The notes beneath the pieces are model-generated. The model was not told the DNA's origin, searched no databases, and was given only the letters and a program-made list of their open reading frames with translations. Source: Duganella sp. CF517 (GTDB lineage: Bacteria; Pseudomonadota; Gammaproteobacteria; Burkholderiales; Burkholderiaceae_D). From it: a stretch of 64,000 nucleotides of DNA. The stretch lies in contig NZ_FODC01000002.1 in the NCBI RefSeq assembly GCF_900110275.1, positions 558,001 to 622,000 on the forward strand. The letters are read 5' to 3'. Within the stretch, counting starts at the first letter, position 1. Every line of letters starts with the position of its first letter. Positions 26,044 to 39,435 of the stretch are shown one piece after another. The translations under genes and the position numbers were made by a program.

Positions 26044-27546
26044 CTACTTCATCTGTGGGAATGCAAATTCCGCGCCAGCGCTGGCGGTGTTCGGCCAGCG
26101 CTGCATGACCGCCTTGTGGCGCGTGTAGAAACGCACGCCCTCGGGACCATAAGCGTGATGGTCGCCGAACAGGCTGCGCTTCCATCCGCCGAAACTGTTG
26201 AAGGCCATCGGCACCGGCAACGGCACGTTCACGCCCACCATGCCGACCTGGATCTGGCGCACGAACTCACGCGCCACGCCACCGTCGCGCGTGTAGATCG
26301 CCACGCCGTTGCCGTACTCGTTGCGGTTGATCAGCTCCACGGCGCTGCCCACATCGGGCGAGCGCAGCATGCACAGCACGGGGCCGAAAATCTCTTCCTT
26401 GTAGATCGTCATATCGGGCGTGACGTGGTCGAACAAAGTACCGCCGATGAAGAAGCCGTTCTCGCGTCCGGGCACGACGTGGTTGCGTCCATCGACCACC
26501 AATTTCGCACCCTGCTCCACGCCCTCGCCGATCAAGCGCTCTATGCGCTGCTTGGCCGCGCTTGAAACGACAGGTCCCATTTCGGCGTCGTGCTCCATAC
26601 CGTCGCGCACTTTCAGTGCGGCCGTGCGCTTTGCCAGTGCGTCGACGATTTTATCGCCCGCGTCGCCGACGGCGACCACCACGGAAATGGCCATGCAACG
26701 CTCGCCGGCGGAACCGTACGCGGCGCCCATCAACGCATCGACCGTCATCTCCATATCGGCATCCGGCATCACCACCATGTGGTTCTTGGCGCCGCCCAAA
26801 GCCTGCACGCGCTTGCCGGCAGCGCAGCCGCGCGCATAGATATACTCCGCGATCGGCGTCGAGCCGACAAAGCTCAACGCTTGCACCACCGGATGATCGA
26901 GCAGCGCGTCGACCGTCGTCTTATCGCCCTGGACGACGTTGAACACGCCATCCGGCAGGCCCGCCTCCTGCAGCAGTTTTGCATGCAGCAGCGACGGCGA
27001 CGGATCGCGTTCGGAAGGCTTGAGGACAAAGGTGTTACCGCAGGCGATGGCGACCGGGAACATCCACATCGGCACCATCACCGGGAAGTTGAACGGCGTG
27101 ATGCCGGCCACTACGCCCAGCGCCTGGCGCATCGACCAGGCATCGATACCGCGCGAGATCTGGTCGGTGAATTCGCCCTTGAGCATCTGCGGAATGCCGA
27201 CCGCGAATTCCACCATCTCGATGCCGCGCGCGACCTCGCCCTGGGCGTCGGCGAAGGTCTTGCCGTGTTCGCGCGTCAGCATCGCCGCGAATTCGTCGAC
27301 GTGCTGCTGGCACAGTTGCAGATACTTGAACAGCACGCGCGCGCGCGTCAGCGGCGGCGTCGCCGACCAGGCGGGGAATGCCGCTTCCGCCGCGCGCACG
27401 GCGACATCGACTTCTTCAGCGGTGCCAAGGGCCACGCGCGCCACCGGTTCGCCCAGCGCCGGATTGAAGACGTCCGCATAGCGGCCGCTTTGGGTATCGA
27501 CTTTGGCGCCGTTGATGAAGTGGGTGATGGTGTCAAGGTTGCTCAT
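26044..27546 (-). CDS. mmsA: CoA-acylating methylmalonate-semialdehyde dehydrogenase
   Basis: Aldehyde dehydrogenase of 500 aa that oxidises (methyl)malonate semialdehyde to acetyl-CoA or propionyl-CoA with release of CO2. Family features are [20 protein letters not shown] at the start, [20 protein letters not shown] (cofactor site), [16 protein letters not shown], and the catalytic Cys in [11 protein letters not shown] near residue 284. The GERCMA context is typical of MmsA. It would finish beta-alanine (uracil) and 3-aminoisobutyrate (thymine) breakdown after the transaminase encoded two genes upstream. It lies 31 nt after ald. Confidence 0.94.
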   Translation of the reverse strand: MSNLDTITHFINGAKVDTQSGRYADVFNPALGEPVARVALGTAEEVDVAVRAAEAAFPAWSATPPLTRARVLFKYLQLCQQHVDEFAAMLTREHGKTFADAQGEVARGIEMVEFAVGIPQMLKGEFTDQISRGIDAWSMRQALGVVAGITPFNFPVMVPMWMFPVAIACGNTFVLKPSERDPSPSLLHAKLLQEAGLPDGVFNVVQGDKTTVDALLDHPVVQALSFVGSTPIAEYIYARGCAAGKRVQALGGAKNHMVVMPDADMEMTVDALMGAAYGSAGERCMAISVVVAVGDAGDKIVDALAKRTAALKVRDGMEHDAEMGPVVSSAAKQRIERLIGEGVEQGAKLVVDGRNHVVPGRENGFFIGGTLFDHVTPDMTIYKEEIFGPVLCMLRSPDVGSAVELINRNEYGNGVAIYTRDGGVAREFVRQIQVGMVGVNVPLPVPMAFNSFGGWKRSLFGDHHAYGPEGVRFYTRHKAVMQRWPNTASAGAEFAFPQMK

Positions 27547-27577
27547 GGTGTTTTTCTCTCGTTATATCGTGATAGGG

Positions 27578-28693
27578 TCAGCCCAGCAGGCCGTCCGCGT
27601 CCACATAAGGGTAGCCCAGGGCGTGCGCCACCGCTGCATAGGTGACGTGGCCCTGGCATACATTCAAACCGTTCTTCAGATGGGCATTGGCCTTCAACGC
27701 TTTTTGCCAGCCCTTGTCGGCCAGCGCCAGCGCGTGGCTGATCGTCGCGTTATTCAGCGCGAAGGTCGAGGTGCGGGCCACCGCGCCGGGCATGTTGGCC
27801 ACGCAGTAGTGCACCACGCCGTCGACCACGAAGGTCGGGTCCTGGTGCGTGGTGGCGCGCGACGTTTCGAAGCACCCGCCCTGGTCGATGGCGACGTCCA
27901 CCACCACCGCGCCGGGCTTCATGCGCGAGATCATGTTGCGCGTGACCAGCTTGGGCGCGGCCGCGCCGGGCACCAGCACGCCGCCGATGACCAGGTCGGC
28001 GTCGAGCACCGCCTGTTCGATCGAATGGGCGCTGGAGAACATCGTCGAGATGCGGTTGCCGTACACCAGATCGAGCTGGCGCAGGCGGTCGATGTTCTTG
28101 TCGAGGACAGTGACGCGCGCGCCGATGCCTACCGCCATCTGCAAGGCGTTGGTGCCGACCACGCCGGCGCCGATGATGGCGATGTGGCCGGGCGCCACGC
28201 CGGGCACGCCGCCCAGCAACAGGCCCATGCCGCCCTTGGATTTCTCCAGGTGCGCGGCGCCGGCCTGGATCGACATGCGGCCCGCCACTTCGCTCATCGG
28301 CGCCAGCAGCGGCAGGCCGCCGTTGTCCCCGGTGATGGTTTCGTAGGCGATGCAGACCGCGCCCGATTCGACCAGCGCCTTGGTCTGCTCCGCGTCGGGC
28401 GCCAGGTGCAGATAGGTGTAGAGGATCTGGTCCTTGCGCAGCATCGCGCATTCGTTCGGCTGCGGCTCCTTGACTTTGACGATCATGCCGGCGCGCGCGA
28501 AGATGTCCGGCGCGTTGTCGACGATTTCGGCGCCGGCGCCTTCATACATCGCGTCGGTCAGTCCGATGGCGGCGCCCGCGTCCTTTTGTACAAGGACTTG
28601 ATGGCCGCGCAGTACGAGCTCCTTCACGCTGGCCGGGGTAAGGCCAACGCGGGATTCCTGGTTCTTGATTTCTTTTGGAACGCCTACCAGCAT
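27578..28693 (-). CDS. ald: Alanine dehydrogenase
   Basis: NAD-dependent L-alanine dehydrogenase of 371 aa, the family's standard length. Features are [20 protein letters not shown] at the N-terminus, [13 protein letters not shown] (substrate Lys region), YTYLHLAP (catalytic His), and the NAD-binding [17 protein letters not shown] near residue 172. In this operon it would recycle the L-alanine formed by the beta-alanine:pyruvate transaminase back to pyruvate and ammonia. It lies 25 nt after the transaminase gene. Confidence 0.95.
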   Translation of the reverse strand: MLVGVPKEIKNQESRVGLTPASVKELVLRGHQVLVQKDAGAAIGLTDAMYEGAGAEIVDNAPDIFARAGMIVKVKEPQPNECAMLRKDQILYTYLHLAPDAEQTKALVESGAVCIAYETITGDNGGLPLLAPMSEVAGRMSIQAGAAHLEKSKGGMGLLLGGVPGVAPGHIAIIGAGVVGTNALQMAVGIGARVTVLDKNIDRLRQLDLVYGNRISTMFSSAHSIEQAVLDADLVIGGVLVPGAAAPKLVTRNMISRMKPGAVVVDVAIDQGGCFETSRATTHQDPTFVVDGVVHYCVANMPGAVARTSTFALNNATISHALALADKGWQKALKANAHLKNGLNVCQGHVTYAAVAHALGYPYVDADGLLG

Positions 28694-28718
28694 GATGGTC
28701 TCCTCCGTTGTATACCGC

Positions 28719-30035
<1,317 letters not shown>

Positions 30036-30154
30036 GCATATCTCCTGTGACGCCAAGCGGATTTTTTGACGAACCGTAAAAAAATTTACCAGTTGGCAAA
30101 ATGATGATGCAATAATAGACAGCGCTACAACTATGGCACAGATACACAAATATC

Positions 30155-30196
30155 AAAACTGTCCAACCGTATCGGTAGTAAAAACAGTACAGTTTT
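30155..30196. promoter_or_regulatory. Operator-like inverted half-sites in the MocR/transaminase divergent region
   Basis: AAAACTGT (30155-30162) and its inverse ACAGTTTT (30189-30196) flank a 26-nt spacer, and a further AAAACAGT (30181-30188) overlaps the second site. They lie between the two divergent starts (30035 and 30223). MocR/GabR-type regulators commonly bind such repeats in divergent promoters; assignment to this regulator is inference. Confidence 0.5.
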
Positions 30197-30222
30197 GCTT
30201 TATGCCGCCTTTGGAGTCAAGG

Positions 30223-31701
30223 ATGGAAACAGCGTATCCTGCGATCGATCAATCCGCCACCGAGCCGCCCACGGCGCCCGGCTGGCCCGTTATCGCCATA
30301 GAGCGCGGCGGCAAAGGCAGCCTCGTGGATCAGATCGTCTCGGCCATCAGCGCGATGGTGGGCGCGCGGGAGTTGCGTATCGGAACCAAAATGCCGTCGG
30401 TACGCCAATTCGCCAAGTGTAATGGCGTCAGCACCTTTACAGTTGTGGAATCCTACGACCGGCTCGTCACCTTGGGGCTGCTGTCCTCGCGGCGCGGGTC
30501 GGGTTACTTCGTGGCGCGCCAGGACCTGCCGGCGGCGCTGCTGCCGCTGGCCGGCGAAGCCACGCCGACCGCCATCGACGCCCTCACCGCCCACCTGTAC
30601 TCCGGCATGTCCGACGCGCTGGCGGTGGGCGCCGGCTGGCTGCCGCCCGAGTGGTACGGCGAGGACACCATCCTCGACGCCGTGCGCCACGCCATGCGCA
30701 TCCCGGCCAACCGCCTGCGCGGCTACGGCCATCCGCTCGGCTTCCCGACGCTGCGCCAGCACCTCGCGGCCTGCCTGACCGAGGACCTGTTCCCGGTGGA
30801 GCCGGAGCAGATCCTGCTGACGCACGGCGCCACCCACGCCTTCGATCTGATCCTGCGCACGCTCACCCGGCCGGGCGACACCGTCTTCGTCGAGGACCCG
30901 GGCTACAGCAACCTGCTGTCGCTGATCCGCCACCACGGCTGCGTGGCGGTCGGCATCCCGCGCGGCGACCAGGGGCTGGACTTCGAGGCGCTGGCCGCGC
31001 AGGCGACGCGCACCCAGCCCAAACTCATGTTCGTCAACACGGTGCTGCAAAACCCGCTCGGCACCTCGCTCAGCGCGGCGCAGGCGCACCGCCTGCTCGG
31101 CCTCGCCGAGCAGTTCGACTTCTGGCTGGTGGAGGACGACATCTACCGCGAACTGGCGCCGCGCGGCGAGGCCTCGCTGGCGGCGATGGACGGCCTGCGG
31201 CGCGTGATCCGGGTCGGCAGCTTCTCCAAGACCCTGTCGCCGGTGCTGCGGGTCGGCTCGATCTGCGCCTCGGCCTCGCTGCTGCCGGAGCTGGTGCGGG
31301 TCAAGATGCTGGCCGGGCTGACCACCTCCGAGATCAACGAGCGCGCCGTCTACCACGCCATCAGCGCGCGGCCCTACAAGCGCATGGTCGACAAATTGAT
31401 CGCGCAGCTGGAGGCGGCGCGGGAGCGCACCATCGACAGCCTGCGCGGCGCCGGCATGACACCGCTGGCCAAGCCGCGCGGCGGCATGTTCGTCAGCGCC
31501 GGCTGGCGGCAGGCCCCGAGCGCCGAATGGAACGGCCAGGTCATCGCCGACCAGGCGCTCAAGGCCGGCATCCTGCTGTCGCCGTGCGACTTCTTCATGC
31601 TGCGCCAGCCGGAGACGATCTGGTTCCGGTTCAACGTGGCCTACACCGACCACCCGCAACTACTGACCTTCCTGAGACACATATGTCGACAGCCAAACTG
31701 A
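30223..31701 (+). CDS. MocR-type GntR regulator with aminotransferase domain
   Basis: Regulator of 492 aa combining an N-terminal GntR winged helix (SLVDQIVSAISAMVGARELR, IGTKMPSVRQFAKCNGVSTF, LSSRRGSGYFV) with a C-terminal class-I aminotransferase-like domain. The PLP-binding Lys is in RVGSFSKTLSPVLRVGSI, and GYGHPLGFPTLRQHLA and EDPGYSNLLSLI belong to the fold. The ATG at 30223 has GGAG 6 nt upstream; in-frame starts further upstream lack one. MocR regulators sense amines such as GABA, taurine or beta-alanine through PLP. Position opposite the beta-alanine transaminase makes beta-alanine the obvious candidate effector. Its end overlaps the next gene by 19 nt. Confidence 0.92.
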   Translation: METAYPAIDQSATEPPTAPGWPVIAIERGGKGSLVDQIVSAISAMVGARELRIGTKMPSVRQFAKCNGVSTFTVVESYDRLVTLGLLSSRRGSGYFVARQDLPAALLPLAGEATPTAIDALTAHLYSGMSDALAVGAGWLPPEWYGEDTILDAVRHAMRIPANRLRGYGHPLGFPTLRQHLAACLTEDLFPVEPEQILLTHGATHAFDLILRTLTRPGDTVFVEDPGYSNLLSLIRHHGCVAVGIPRGDQGLDFEALAAQATRTQPKLMFVNTVLQNPLGTSLSAAQAHRLLGLAEQFDFWLVEDDIYRELAPRGEASLAAMDGLRRVIRVGSFSKTLSPVLRVGSICASASLLPELVRVKMLAGLTTSEINERAVYHAISARPYKRMVDKLIAQLEAARERTIDSLRGAGMTPLAKPRGGMFVSAGWRQAPSAEWNGQVIADQALKAGILLSPCDFFMLRQPETIWFRFNVAYTDHPQLLTFLRHICRQPN

Positions 31702-32363
31702 CCGCAGCGCCACCGCCGAAGATCAAACGGCGCGTCCTCAACCGCGACAAGCTCGAGGCGGAAATCGCCGCCGAGGCGGTGCGGGTGTTCGCCGAATGCG
31801 GCTACGAGGGCACGTCGATCGCCACCGTGGCGGAAAACGCCGGGCTGTCGAAGCAGAACCTGATGTATTACTTCCCCACCAAGCAGTCGCTGTACCAGCG
31901 CGTGCTCGACGAGGTGCTCGACGAATGGCTCGAACGCATGGAGAACCTGGCCGCCGAGGACCAGGAACCGCGCGAAGTGCTGCGCACCTACGTGCAGGCC
32001 AAGTTGAAGTTCTCGCGCGAGCAGCCGTGGGCCTCGCGGGTGTACGCGATGGAGGTGATCAGCGGCGCGCAGCTGTACGGCGCGCAGATCCAGAGCCGCG
32101 TGGTGCCGCTGCTGCGCAAGGATATCGAGGTGTTCGAGAAGTGGATCAGCGCCGGCAAGATCGCGCCGATCAACGCCACCCACCTGCTGTTCGCCATCTG
32201 GGCGATGACGCAGTCGTACGCCGACTTCTCGGCGCAGATGGCGCTGGTGTTGAACCGCAAGCAGCTCAACAAGAAGGATTTCGACGACGCCGAAAAAGTC
32301 ATCGTCGACATGGTGCTGGCGGCGATCAGCGTGCCGGCGCCAGCGGCACCTCCTCAGGCATAA
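31683..32363 (+). CDS. TetR-family regulator, RutR-like
   Basis: TetR-type repressor of 226 aa. The N-terminal DNA-binding region (about residues 22-75) is EAVRVFAECGYEGTSIATVA with AGLSKQNLMYYFPTKQSLYQ. The C-terminal domain strongly resembles E. coli RutR, for example ATHLLFAIWAMTQSYADF against its HLIFMIWASTQHYADF. RutR binds uracil/thymine and controls pyrimidine use, which fits this locus. The start overlaps the MocR stop by 19 nt, so both regulators are co-transcribed and the pyrimidine operon may be under dual control. Confidence 0.9.
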   Translation: MSTAKLTAAPPPKIKRRVLNRDKLEAEIAAEAVRVFAECGYEGTSIATVAENAGLSKQNLMYYFPTKQSLYQRVLDEVLDEWLERMENLAAEDQEPREVLRTYVQAKLKFSREQPWASRVYAMEVISGAQLYGAQIQSRVVPLLRKDIEVFEKWISAGKIAPINATHLLFAIWAMTQSYADFSAQMALVLNRKQLNKKDFDDAEKVIVDMVLAAISVPAPAAPPQA

Positions 32364-32379
32364 GCGAAAGCCGTTGGAC

Positions 32380-32408
32380 AAAAAAAAGCCACCCCGAAGG
32401 ATGGCTTT
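32380..32408 (-). terminator. Intrinsic terminator of the choice-of-anchor A gene
   Basis: On the minus strand AAAGCCATCC-TTCG-GGGTGGCTTT folds with a stable UUCG loop (one G-U pair) and runs into a T tract (plus-strand A run 32380-32387). It lies 19 nt beyond the stop at 32427. On the plus strand no T run follows, so it terminates only the minus-strand gene. Confidence 0.88.
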
Positions 32409-32426
32409 GCGGCGAAGCTGCTCGGC

Positions 32427-33497
32427 TTAAGCGCGGGCGGCTTTGCGGCGGCGGGCGATCGCGCCGACCAGGCCCAGACCGGCCAGCATCATCGCGTAGG
32501 TTTCCGCTTCCGGCACGGCGCCGGCGAAGTTGTTGATGTGGATTTCGGCGCGCGAATCGAGGTTGTTGACGTAGACGCCGCCTTCGATGTTGGCGTTGTT
32601 GATCAGGTTGGACTTGACGGCCAGGATCGAACCGCCGAACTCGGCGTTGATGGTCAGGTCGGTGGCATCGTAGAAGTTCCAGATCACTTTCTGGCCGACT
32701 TCGCGCGCGCTGCCGCCCAGGAAGTTATCGTTGATCACGCCCGAGGTGATGCCGCTGTTCATGTAGACCGAGGTGGCGCCGTTGAAATTGAAGCTGAACT
32801 CGTGCACCAGGTTCTGGTTGAACAGCGTGCTTTCGATGCTGGTCAAATCGAACACCGCCACGCCCTGGCTGTTGACCTTGGCGTTGAAGGTGGCCTTGCC
32901 CGCATCGATGACCACGCTGCTGCCGGTCGACTTGTAGGTCTTCATCTGGTTCGACACGGCGGTCAGGATCTTGCCCATGTCGGTCGACGTCGCGGCGGTC
33001 GAGTTGGTGGCCTGCAGGCTGCCGGCCGCCACCGACTTGAGCTTGGTCACGTTGACGTTGCCGCCGTTGGTGTCGCCCTGGACGTAGACGCTGCCGTTGC
33101 CGTTGTAGCTGGTGTTGACGGAGTTGCCATAGACGGCGCTGCTGCCGTTGTTGACGATCGAGTCAACCACGTTGCCGTAGACGACGGCGCCCTTGTCGGT
33201 GACTTGTGTACCGCTCAGGGCCGCCTGGTCGGCGGCGACGCCCACGCCCTTGACGGTCACGGCGGCGTAGTTGGACGCGCGCATATCGTTCGGGTGCATG
33301 CCCAGCACGGCGCCGTTGCCCTGCATCGAGCCGGTCACATAGGTGCGGCCGTCGACGTGCGACGTGGACGTCATGTTACCCAAGGTAACGACGTTGAACT
33401 GGTCGAAAATCTGTTGTTGGTTCAGCGAACCTGCCTGTGCTGGCGCGGCGAAGATCGCGGCGGCGGCCAGCGTGCTCAGTGCGAAATATCGGGACAT
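32427..33497 (-). CDS. Choice-of-anchor A family protein with PEP-CTERM anchor
   Basis: Exported protein of 356 aa. A Sec signal peptide (residues 1-22, ending APAQA) precedes a choice-of-anchor A domain typified by FNVVTLGNMTSTSHVDGR and TYVTGSMQGN; these domains resemble ice-binding/collagen-adhesin folds and occur with several surface anchors. The C-terminus is a PEP-CTERM anchor: VPEAETYAMM near residue 328, LAGLGLVGAI, then ARRRKAARA. The ATG at 33497 has GAGGAAA upstream; the codon before it is a weaker TTG. A matrix or surface role is likely, the ligand unknown. Asn, Ser, Val and Gly repeats in the middle are typical of beta-solenoid proteins. Confidence 0.88.
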   Translation of the reverse strand: MSRYFALSTLAAAAIFAAPAQAGSLNQQQIFDQFNVVTLGNMTSTSHVDGRTYVTGSMQGNGAVLGMHPNDMRASNYAAVTVKGVGVAADQAALSGTQVTDKGAVVYGNVVDSIVNNGSSAVYGNSVNTSYNGNGSVYVQGDTNGGNVNVTKLKSVAAGSLQATNSTAATSTDMGKILTAVSNQMKTYKSTGSSVVIDAGKATFNAKVNSQGVAVFDLTSIESTLFNQNLVHEFSFNFNGATSVYMNSGITSGVINDNFLGGSAREVGQKVIWNFYDATDLTINAEFGGSILAVKSNLINNANIEGGVYVNNLDSRAEIHINNFAGAVPEAETYAMMLAGLGLVGAIARRRKAARA

Positions 33498-33819
33498 CAA
33501 ATTTCCTCAAATTAAGATTAAATGCGGCTTGGCGGCACGCAAATTACCGGTCAAGAACTCAGTTGCACGTAGTATATCATTGATAATTGCCAACAACACA
33601 TATGTTTTTTGTTTTTCGCAACATTTTTAATTGCCGCGCATGGCATGCCTGGTCCCCGGCGGCAACTGTGCGCGAGTCGATATACGGCCACGGCCAACCG
33701 CCGTTCATCGCCGGGTGGCGCCGGTCAACCCGCCCAAACAGCAGTTGATCGCAATCCCCGCCGGCGCCTCCGCGCTTTTGCTACAGTAACCACATCGCAA
33801 CACACCAAGGAGACACAAC
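33498..33819. other. 322-nt intergenic region between divergent genes
   Basis: AT-rich near 33500-33640 (probably the promoter of the PEP-CTERM gene) and GC-rich after that. AAGGAGA just before 33820 is the ribosome site of the small membrane protein. I see no other gene or conserved element. Confidence 0.5.
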
Positions 33820-34086
33820 ATGCGCAAGCCGACCGCCGATTCCCTGTCCGACCTGCTCGACGAGATTTTCACCACCTGCATGCACATGCTGCGCCGCGCG
33901 GGACGCCTGATCGGCGCCATGCCGCCGTCCGCGCTGCTGGGCGTGGCGCTGGCGCTGGCGCTGATCCTGGCCATCCTGCCGATGGCCATCGTGCTGTTCG
34001 CCGCCTTCATGCTGGTCAAGCTGGCCGTCGTCGGCTGCGTCCTGGCCAAGCGCCGCCACCGGCTGCGCAAGGAGCGCCTGCAATGA
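33820..34086 (+). CDS. Small membrane protein preceding the LytS-type kinase
   Basis: Protein of 88 aa with a predicted hydrophobic region at about residues 33-72, long enough for one or two helices (LGVALALALILAILPMAIVL then FAAFMLVKLAVVGCVLA), and a basic C-terminal tail. No recognised family. A clear AAGGAGA site precedes the ATG. Its stop overlaps the kinase start (ATGA), so it is translationally coupled and probably functions with the kinase, perhaps as an anchor or accessory sensor (inference). Confidence 0.8.
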   Translation: MRKPTADSLSDLLDEIFTTCMHMLRRAGRLIGAMPPSALLGVALALALILAILPMAIVLFAAFMLVKLAVVGCVLAKRRHRLRKERLQ

Positions 34087-35012
34087 AAAAATCGCGGCTG
34101 GCCAAGGCCGGCTACGACAACGCCAAAAGCCTGCTCGACATCGTGCGCGAGATCGGCGAAACCGCCGCCGCGCTGTGGTGGCGCTTCTTCGACTGGCTGG
34201 CGCAGGTCGAATGGCGCAAGCTGATCATCATCTGGCTGCTGCTGCTGATCCTCGGCCTGACGCCGTTCGGCCTGCCCAAGCAGACGGTCGGCTTCATCCT
34301 GCTGTCGCTGGGTCTGAAGGTGCTGGCCGGCGGCAAGCGCAAGGCCGAAATCGAGGCGCGCGACGCCACCAGCCACGCCGACGAGGAGGGCCTCGAGCGG
34401 CGCCTGGTGGAGGCGCGCATGGCCGCGCTGCAGGCGCAGGTGGAGCCGCACTTTTTGTTCAACACCCTGGCGCTGATCGGCCAGTTGATCGAAACCGATC
34501 CGCCGCAGGCGGCGCGCATCCACCAGAACCTGATCGACTACCTGCGCGCCACCCTGCCGCAGATGCGCGCCAAGGGCGCCGGCACCCTGGGACGGCAGAT
34601 CGAGATGTCGCGCGCCTACCTGGCCATCATGCAGGCGCGCATGCGCGCTCGGCTAGCGGTGTCGGTGGACGTGCCGGAGCACATGCTCAGCGCCACCTTC
34701 CCGGTGATGATGCTGCAGATCCTGATCGAGAACGCCATCAAGCACGGGCTGGAGCCCAAGATCGACGGTGGCCGCATCGACATCCGCGCCAACGTCGACG
34801 GCCAGATGCTGCAGGTGGACGTCATCGACGACGGCATCGGCTTCAACGTCCACGCCGGCGACGGCCTGGGGCTGGCGAACGTGCGCGAGCGCCTGCGCAT
34901 CCTGTACGGCCAGCGCGCGCAGCTGGTGATCGAGGCGCCGCTAACCGGCGGCACCCGCGCCAGCATCCGCGTGCCGTACGCGCCCGATATTTTTGCCGAT
35001 GGAGTCAAATGA
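34083..35012 (+). CDS. LytS-type sensor histidine kinase
   Basis: Membrane histidine kinase of 309 aa. Two transmembrane segments at about residues 41-57 and 65-82 (LIIIWLLLLILGLTPFG) are followed by the His_kinase domain: ALQAQVEPHFLFNTLALIG, with the phospho-accepting His in PHFLFN near residue 122, and a HATPase with LIENAIKHGLEP and DDGIGFNVHAGDGLGLANV. The short N-terminus has no obvious extracellular sensor, so the signal may come from membrane state or the small upstream protein. It overlaps the LytTR regulator by 4 nt (ATGA). Confidence 0.93.
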   Translation: MKKSRLAKAGYDNAKSLLDIVREIGETAAALWWRFFDWLAQVEWRKLIIIWLLLLILGLTPFGLPKQTVGFILLSLGLKVLAGGKRKAEIEARDATSHADEEGLERRLVEARMAALQAQVEPHFLFNTLALIGQLIETDPPQAARIHQNLIDYLRATLPQMRAKGAGTLGRQIEMSRAYLAIMQARMRARLAVSVDVPEHMLSATFPVMMLQILIENAIKHGLEPKIDGGRIDIRANVDGQMLQVDVIDDGIGFNVHAGDGLGLANVRERLRILYGQRAQLVIEAPLTGGTRASIRVPYAPDIFADGVK

Positions 35013-35812
35013 ATCCCATGAATCCGCAAACGAATCCGCCGCGGCGCGCCACCGCGCTGATCGCCGACGACGAGGAGCCGATGCGCGAGCAGCTGCGCAG
35101 CCGCCTGCGCGAAGCCTGGCCGGGACTGGAGATCGTGGCCGAAGCGGCCAATGGCATCGAGGCCGTGGCGCTGGCCGGCCAGCACCAGCCGGACATCGTC
35201 TTCCTCGACATCCGCATGCCCGGCCTGTCCGGCATCGAGGCGGCGCGCATGCTGTTCAACCGCTGCCACCTGGTGTTCGTGACGGCCTACGACCAGTATG
35301 CGATCGAGGCGTTCGAACAGGGCGCCCTCGACTACCTGCTCAAGCCGGCCGGCGGCGAACGGCTCAAGACCACCTGCGCGCGGCTGCAAACGCTGATCGG
35401 CCGGCAGCCGTCCAACATCGAGCGCCAACTGGGCGCGCTGCTGGCGGCCCAGGGCAAGCCGGGCCGGCCCGACCCGGCCGAACCCGGCTACCTGCGCTGG
35501 ATACAGGCGGTGGTCGGCGCCAACCTGCGCATGATCAGCACGCGCGAGGTGCTGTTCTTCCGCGCCGACGAAAAATACACCCGCGTCCAGACCGAGCAGT
35601 CGGAGGTATTGATACGCAAGACACTCAAGGAGCTGGCCGACGAGCTGGACCCGGACGAGTTCTGGCGCATCCACCGCTCGACGCTGGTGCGGGTGGACGC
35701 CATCGAGAGCGTCACGCGCGACCTGCGCGGGCGGCAGATGGTCAAGATCAGGAATTTTTCCGAGCAGTTGGAGGTCAGCCGGGGCAACACCCATCTGTTC
35801 CAGCAAATGTGA
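35009..35812 (+). CDS. LytTR-family response regulator
   Basis: Two-domain response regulator of 267 aa. The receiver domain (about residues 14-130) has LIADDEEPMREQLRSRL, IVFLDIRMPGLSG with the phospho-accepting Asp near 66, FVTAYDQYAIEAFEQGALDY and LLKPAGG. The LytTR DNA-binding domain (about 160-262) includes EVLFFRADEKYTRVQ, LIRKTLKELADELDPDEFWR and HRSTLVRVDAIESV. The start at 35009 is coupled to the kinase stop; a second in-frame ATG at 35018 is possible. Targets are unknown; such pairs often control exopolysaccharide, type IV pili or stress genes. Confidence 0.94.
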   Translation: MNPMNPQTNPPRRATALIADDEEPMREQLRSRLREAWPGLEIVAEAANGIEAVALAGQHQPDIVFLDIRMPGLSGIEAARMLFNRCHLVFVTAYDQYAIEAFEQGALDYLLKPAGGERLKTTCARLQTLIGRQPSNIERQLGALLAAQGKPGRPDPAEPGYLRWIQAVVGANLRMISTREVLFFRADEKYTRVQTEQSEVLIRKTLKELADELDPDEFWRIHRSTLVRVDAIESVTRDLRGRQMVKIRNFSEQLEVSRGNTHLFQQM

Positions 35813-35854
35813 GGAATTGTGATTTCCCCCTGAGCGTTATCAATATATACTTTC

Positions 35855-35902
35855 TTTTCCGCGCCCGTTCGCATCAGCACGGCGAACGGACCGCGCGGAA
35901 AA
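35855..35902. repeat. Large imperfect hairpin between LytTR and VOC genes
   Basis: The left arm 35855-35872 pairs with 35882-35889 and 35893-35902 to give a stem of 8 plus 10 bp with a 3-nt bulge and a 9-nt loop. It starts with TTTTCCGCGC and ends GCGCGGAAAA. No T tract follows on the plus strand. It may be a terminator-like or leader element for the VOC gene, or a repeat element. Confidence 0.6.
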
Positions 35903-35942
35903 TCGATCGAAGCTGTTCCATCGACAGAACGGGGAGAAAACA

Positions 35943-36368
35943 ATGTCCAGCATACCCAAGCAAACCCTCTGCACCGTAGTCCCCTGCATGCGCTACCGCG
36001 ACGCGCCGGCCGCCATCACCTGGCTGTGCAACACCTTCGGCTTCGAACCGCAACTGGTCGTCCCCAACGAGGACGGCACCATCGCCCACGCCCAGCTCTC
36101 GTTCGGTAACAGCATGATCATGCTCGGTTCGGTGTTCGACACCGAATTCGGCCGCTTGATGAAGCAGCCCGCCGAAATCGACGACTTCGTCACGCAAAGC
36201 ACCTACCTGGTGGTCAACAACGCCGACCTGGTGTACGGCCGCGCGCTGGAAGCCGGCGCCAAGATCCTGCTGGATATCAAAGATGAGGATTACGGCGGCC
36301 GCGGCTTCACCTGCCGCGACCCCGAAGGCCACGTGTGGAGCGTCGGCACCTACGATCCGCAAGGCTGA
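35943..36368 (+). CDS. VOC-family (glyoxalase/bleomycin-resistance-like) protein
   Basis: Small protein of 141 aa with the vicinal-oxygen-chelate fold: CTVVPCMRYRDAPAAITWLC, FGFEPQLVVPNEDGTIAHAQ, SFGNSMIMLGSVF, and the C-terminal DPEGHVWSVGTYDP. Many such proteins carry a metal via His/Glu; the PhnB-like members bind without one. Function cannot be assigned. A GGGGAGAA ribosome site precedes the ATG. It stands alone between the LytTR gene and the convergent deaminase gene, with a large hairpin upstream. Confidence 0.85.
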   Translation: MSSIPKQTLCTVVPCMRYRDAPAAITWLCNTFGFEPQLVVPNEDGTIAHAQLSFGNSMIMLGSVFDTEFGRLMKQPAEIDDFVTQSTYLVVNNADLVYGRALEAGAKILLDIKDEDYGGRGFTCRDPEGHVWSVGTYDPQG

Positions 36369-36378
36369 GCGCCCGCGC

Positions 36379-38015
<1,637 letters not shown>

Positions 38016-38025
38016 GGATTCCCTT

Positions 38026-39348
<1,323 letters not shown>

Positions 39349-39366
39349 GCGATTCTCCGCTTCAGG

Positions 39367-39398
39367 TATTGGGGTATTGGGGTATTGGGGTATTGGGG
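39367..39398. repeat. Tandem 8-bp repeat (4 x TATTGGGG), G-quadruplex motif
   Basis: Four perfect copies of TATTGGGG lie back to back between the aldehyde dehydrogenase and deoA genes, giving four GGGG tracts with TATT loops on the plus strand. Because the operon is transcribed on the minus strand, the G-rich strand is the template. Copy number could vary by slippage. Confidence 0.9.
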
Positions 39399-39435
39399 AT
39401 GCATGGCGGGTCCGCTGGACCCGCCAAAGATGGCG

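Noticed and set aside
30036..30149. N-terminal extension of the aminotransferase
   Set aside because: Hydrophobic residues unlike the family, over the divergent promoter; ATG at 30035 has AGGAGA.
33343..33630. 95-codon plus-strand ORF
   Set aside because: Mostly antisense to the choice-of-anchor A gene, with no ribosome site or family match.
39367..39398. CRISPR array
   Set aside because: 8-bp units without spacers; a simple tandem repeat.
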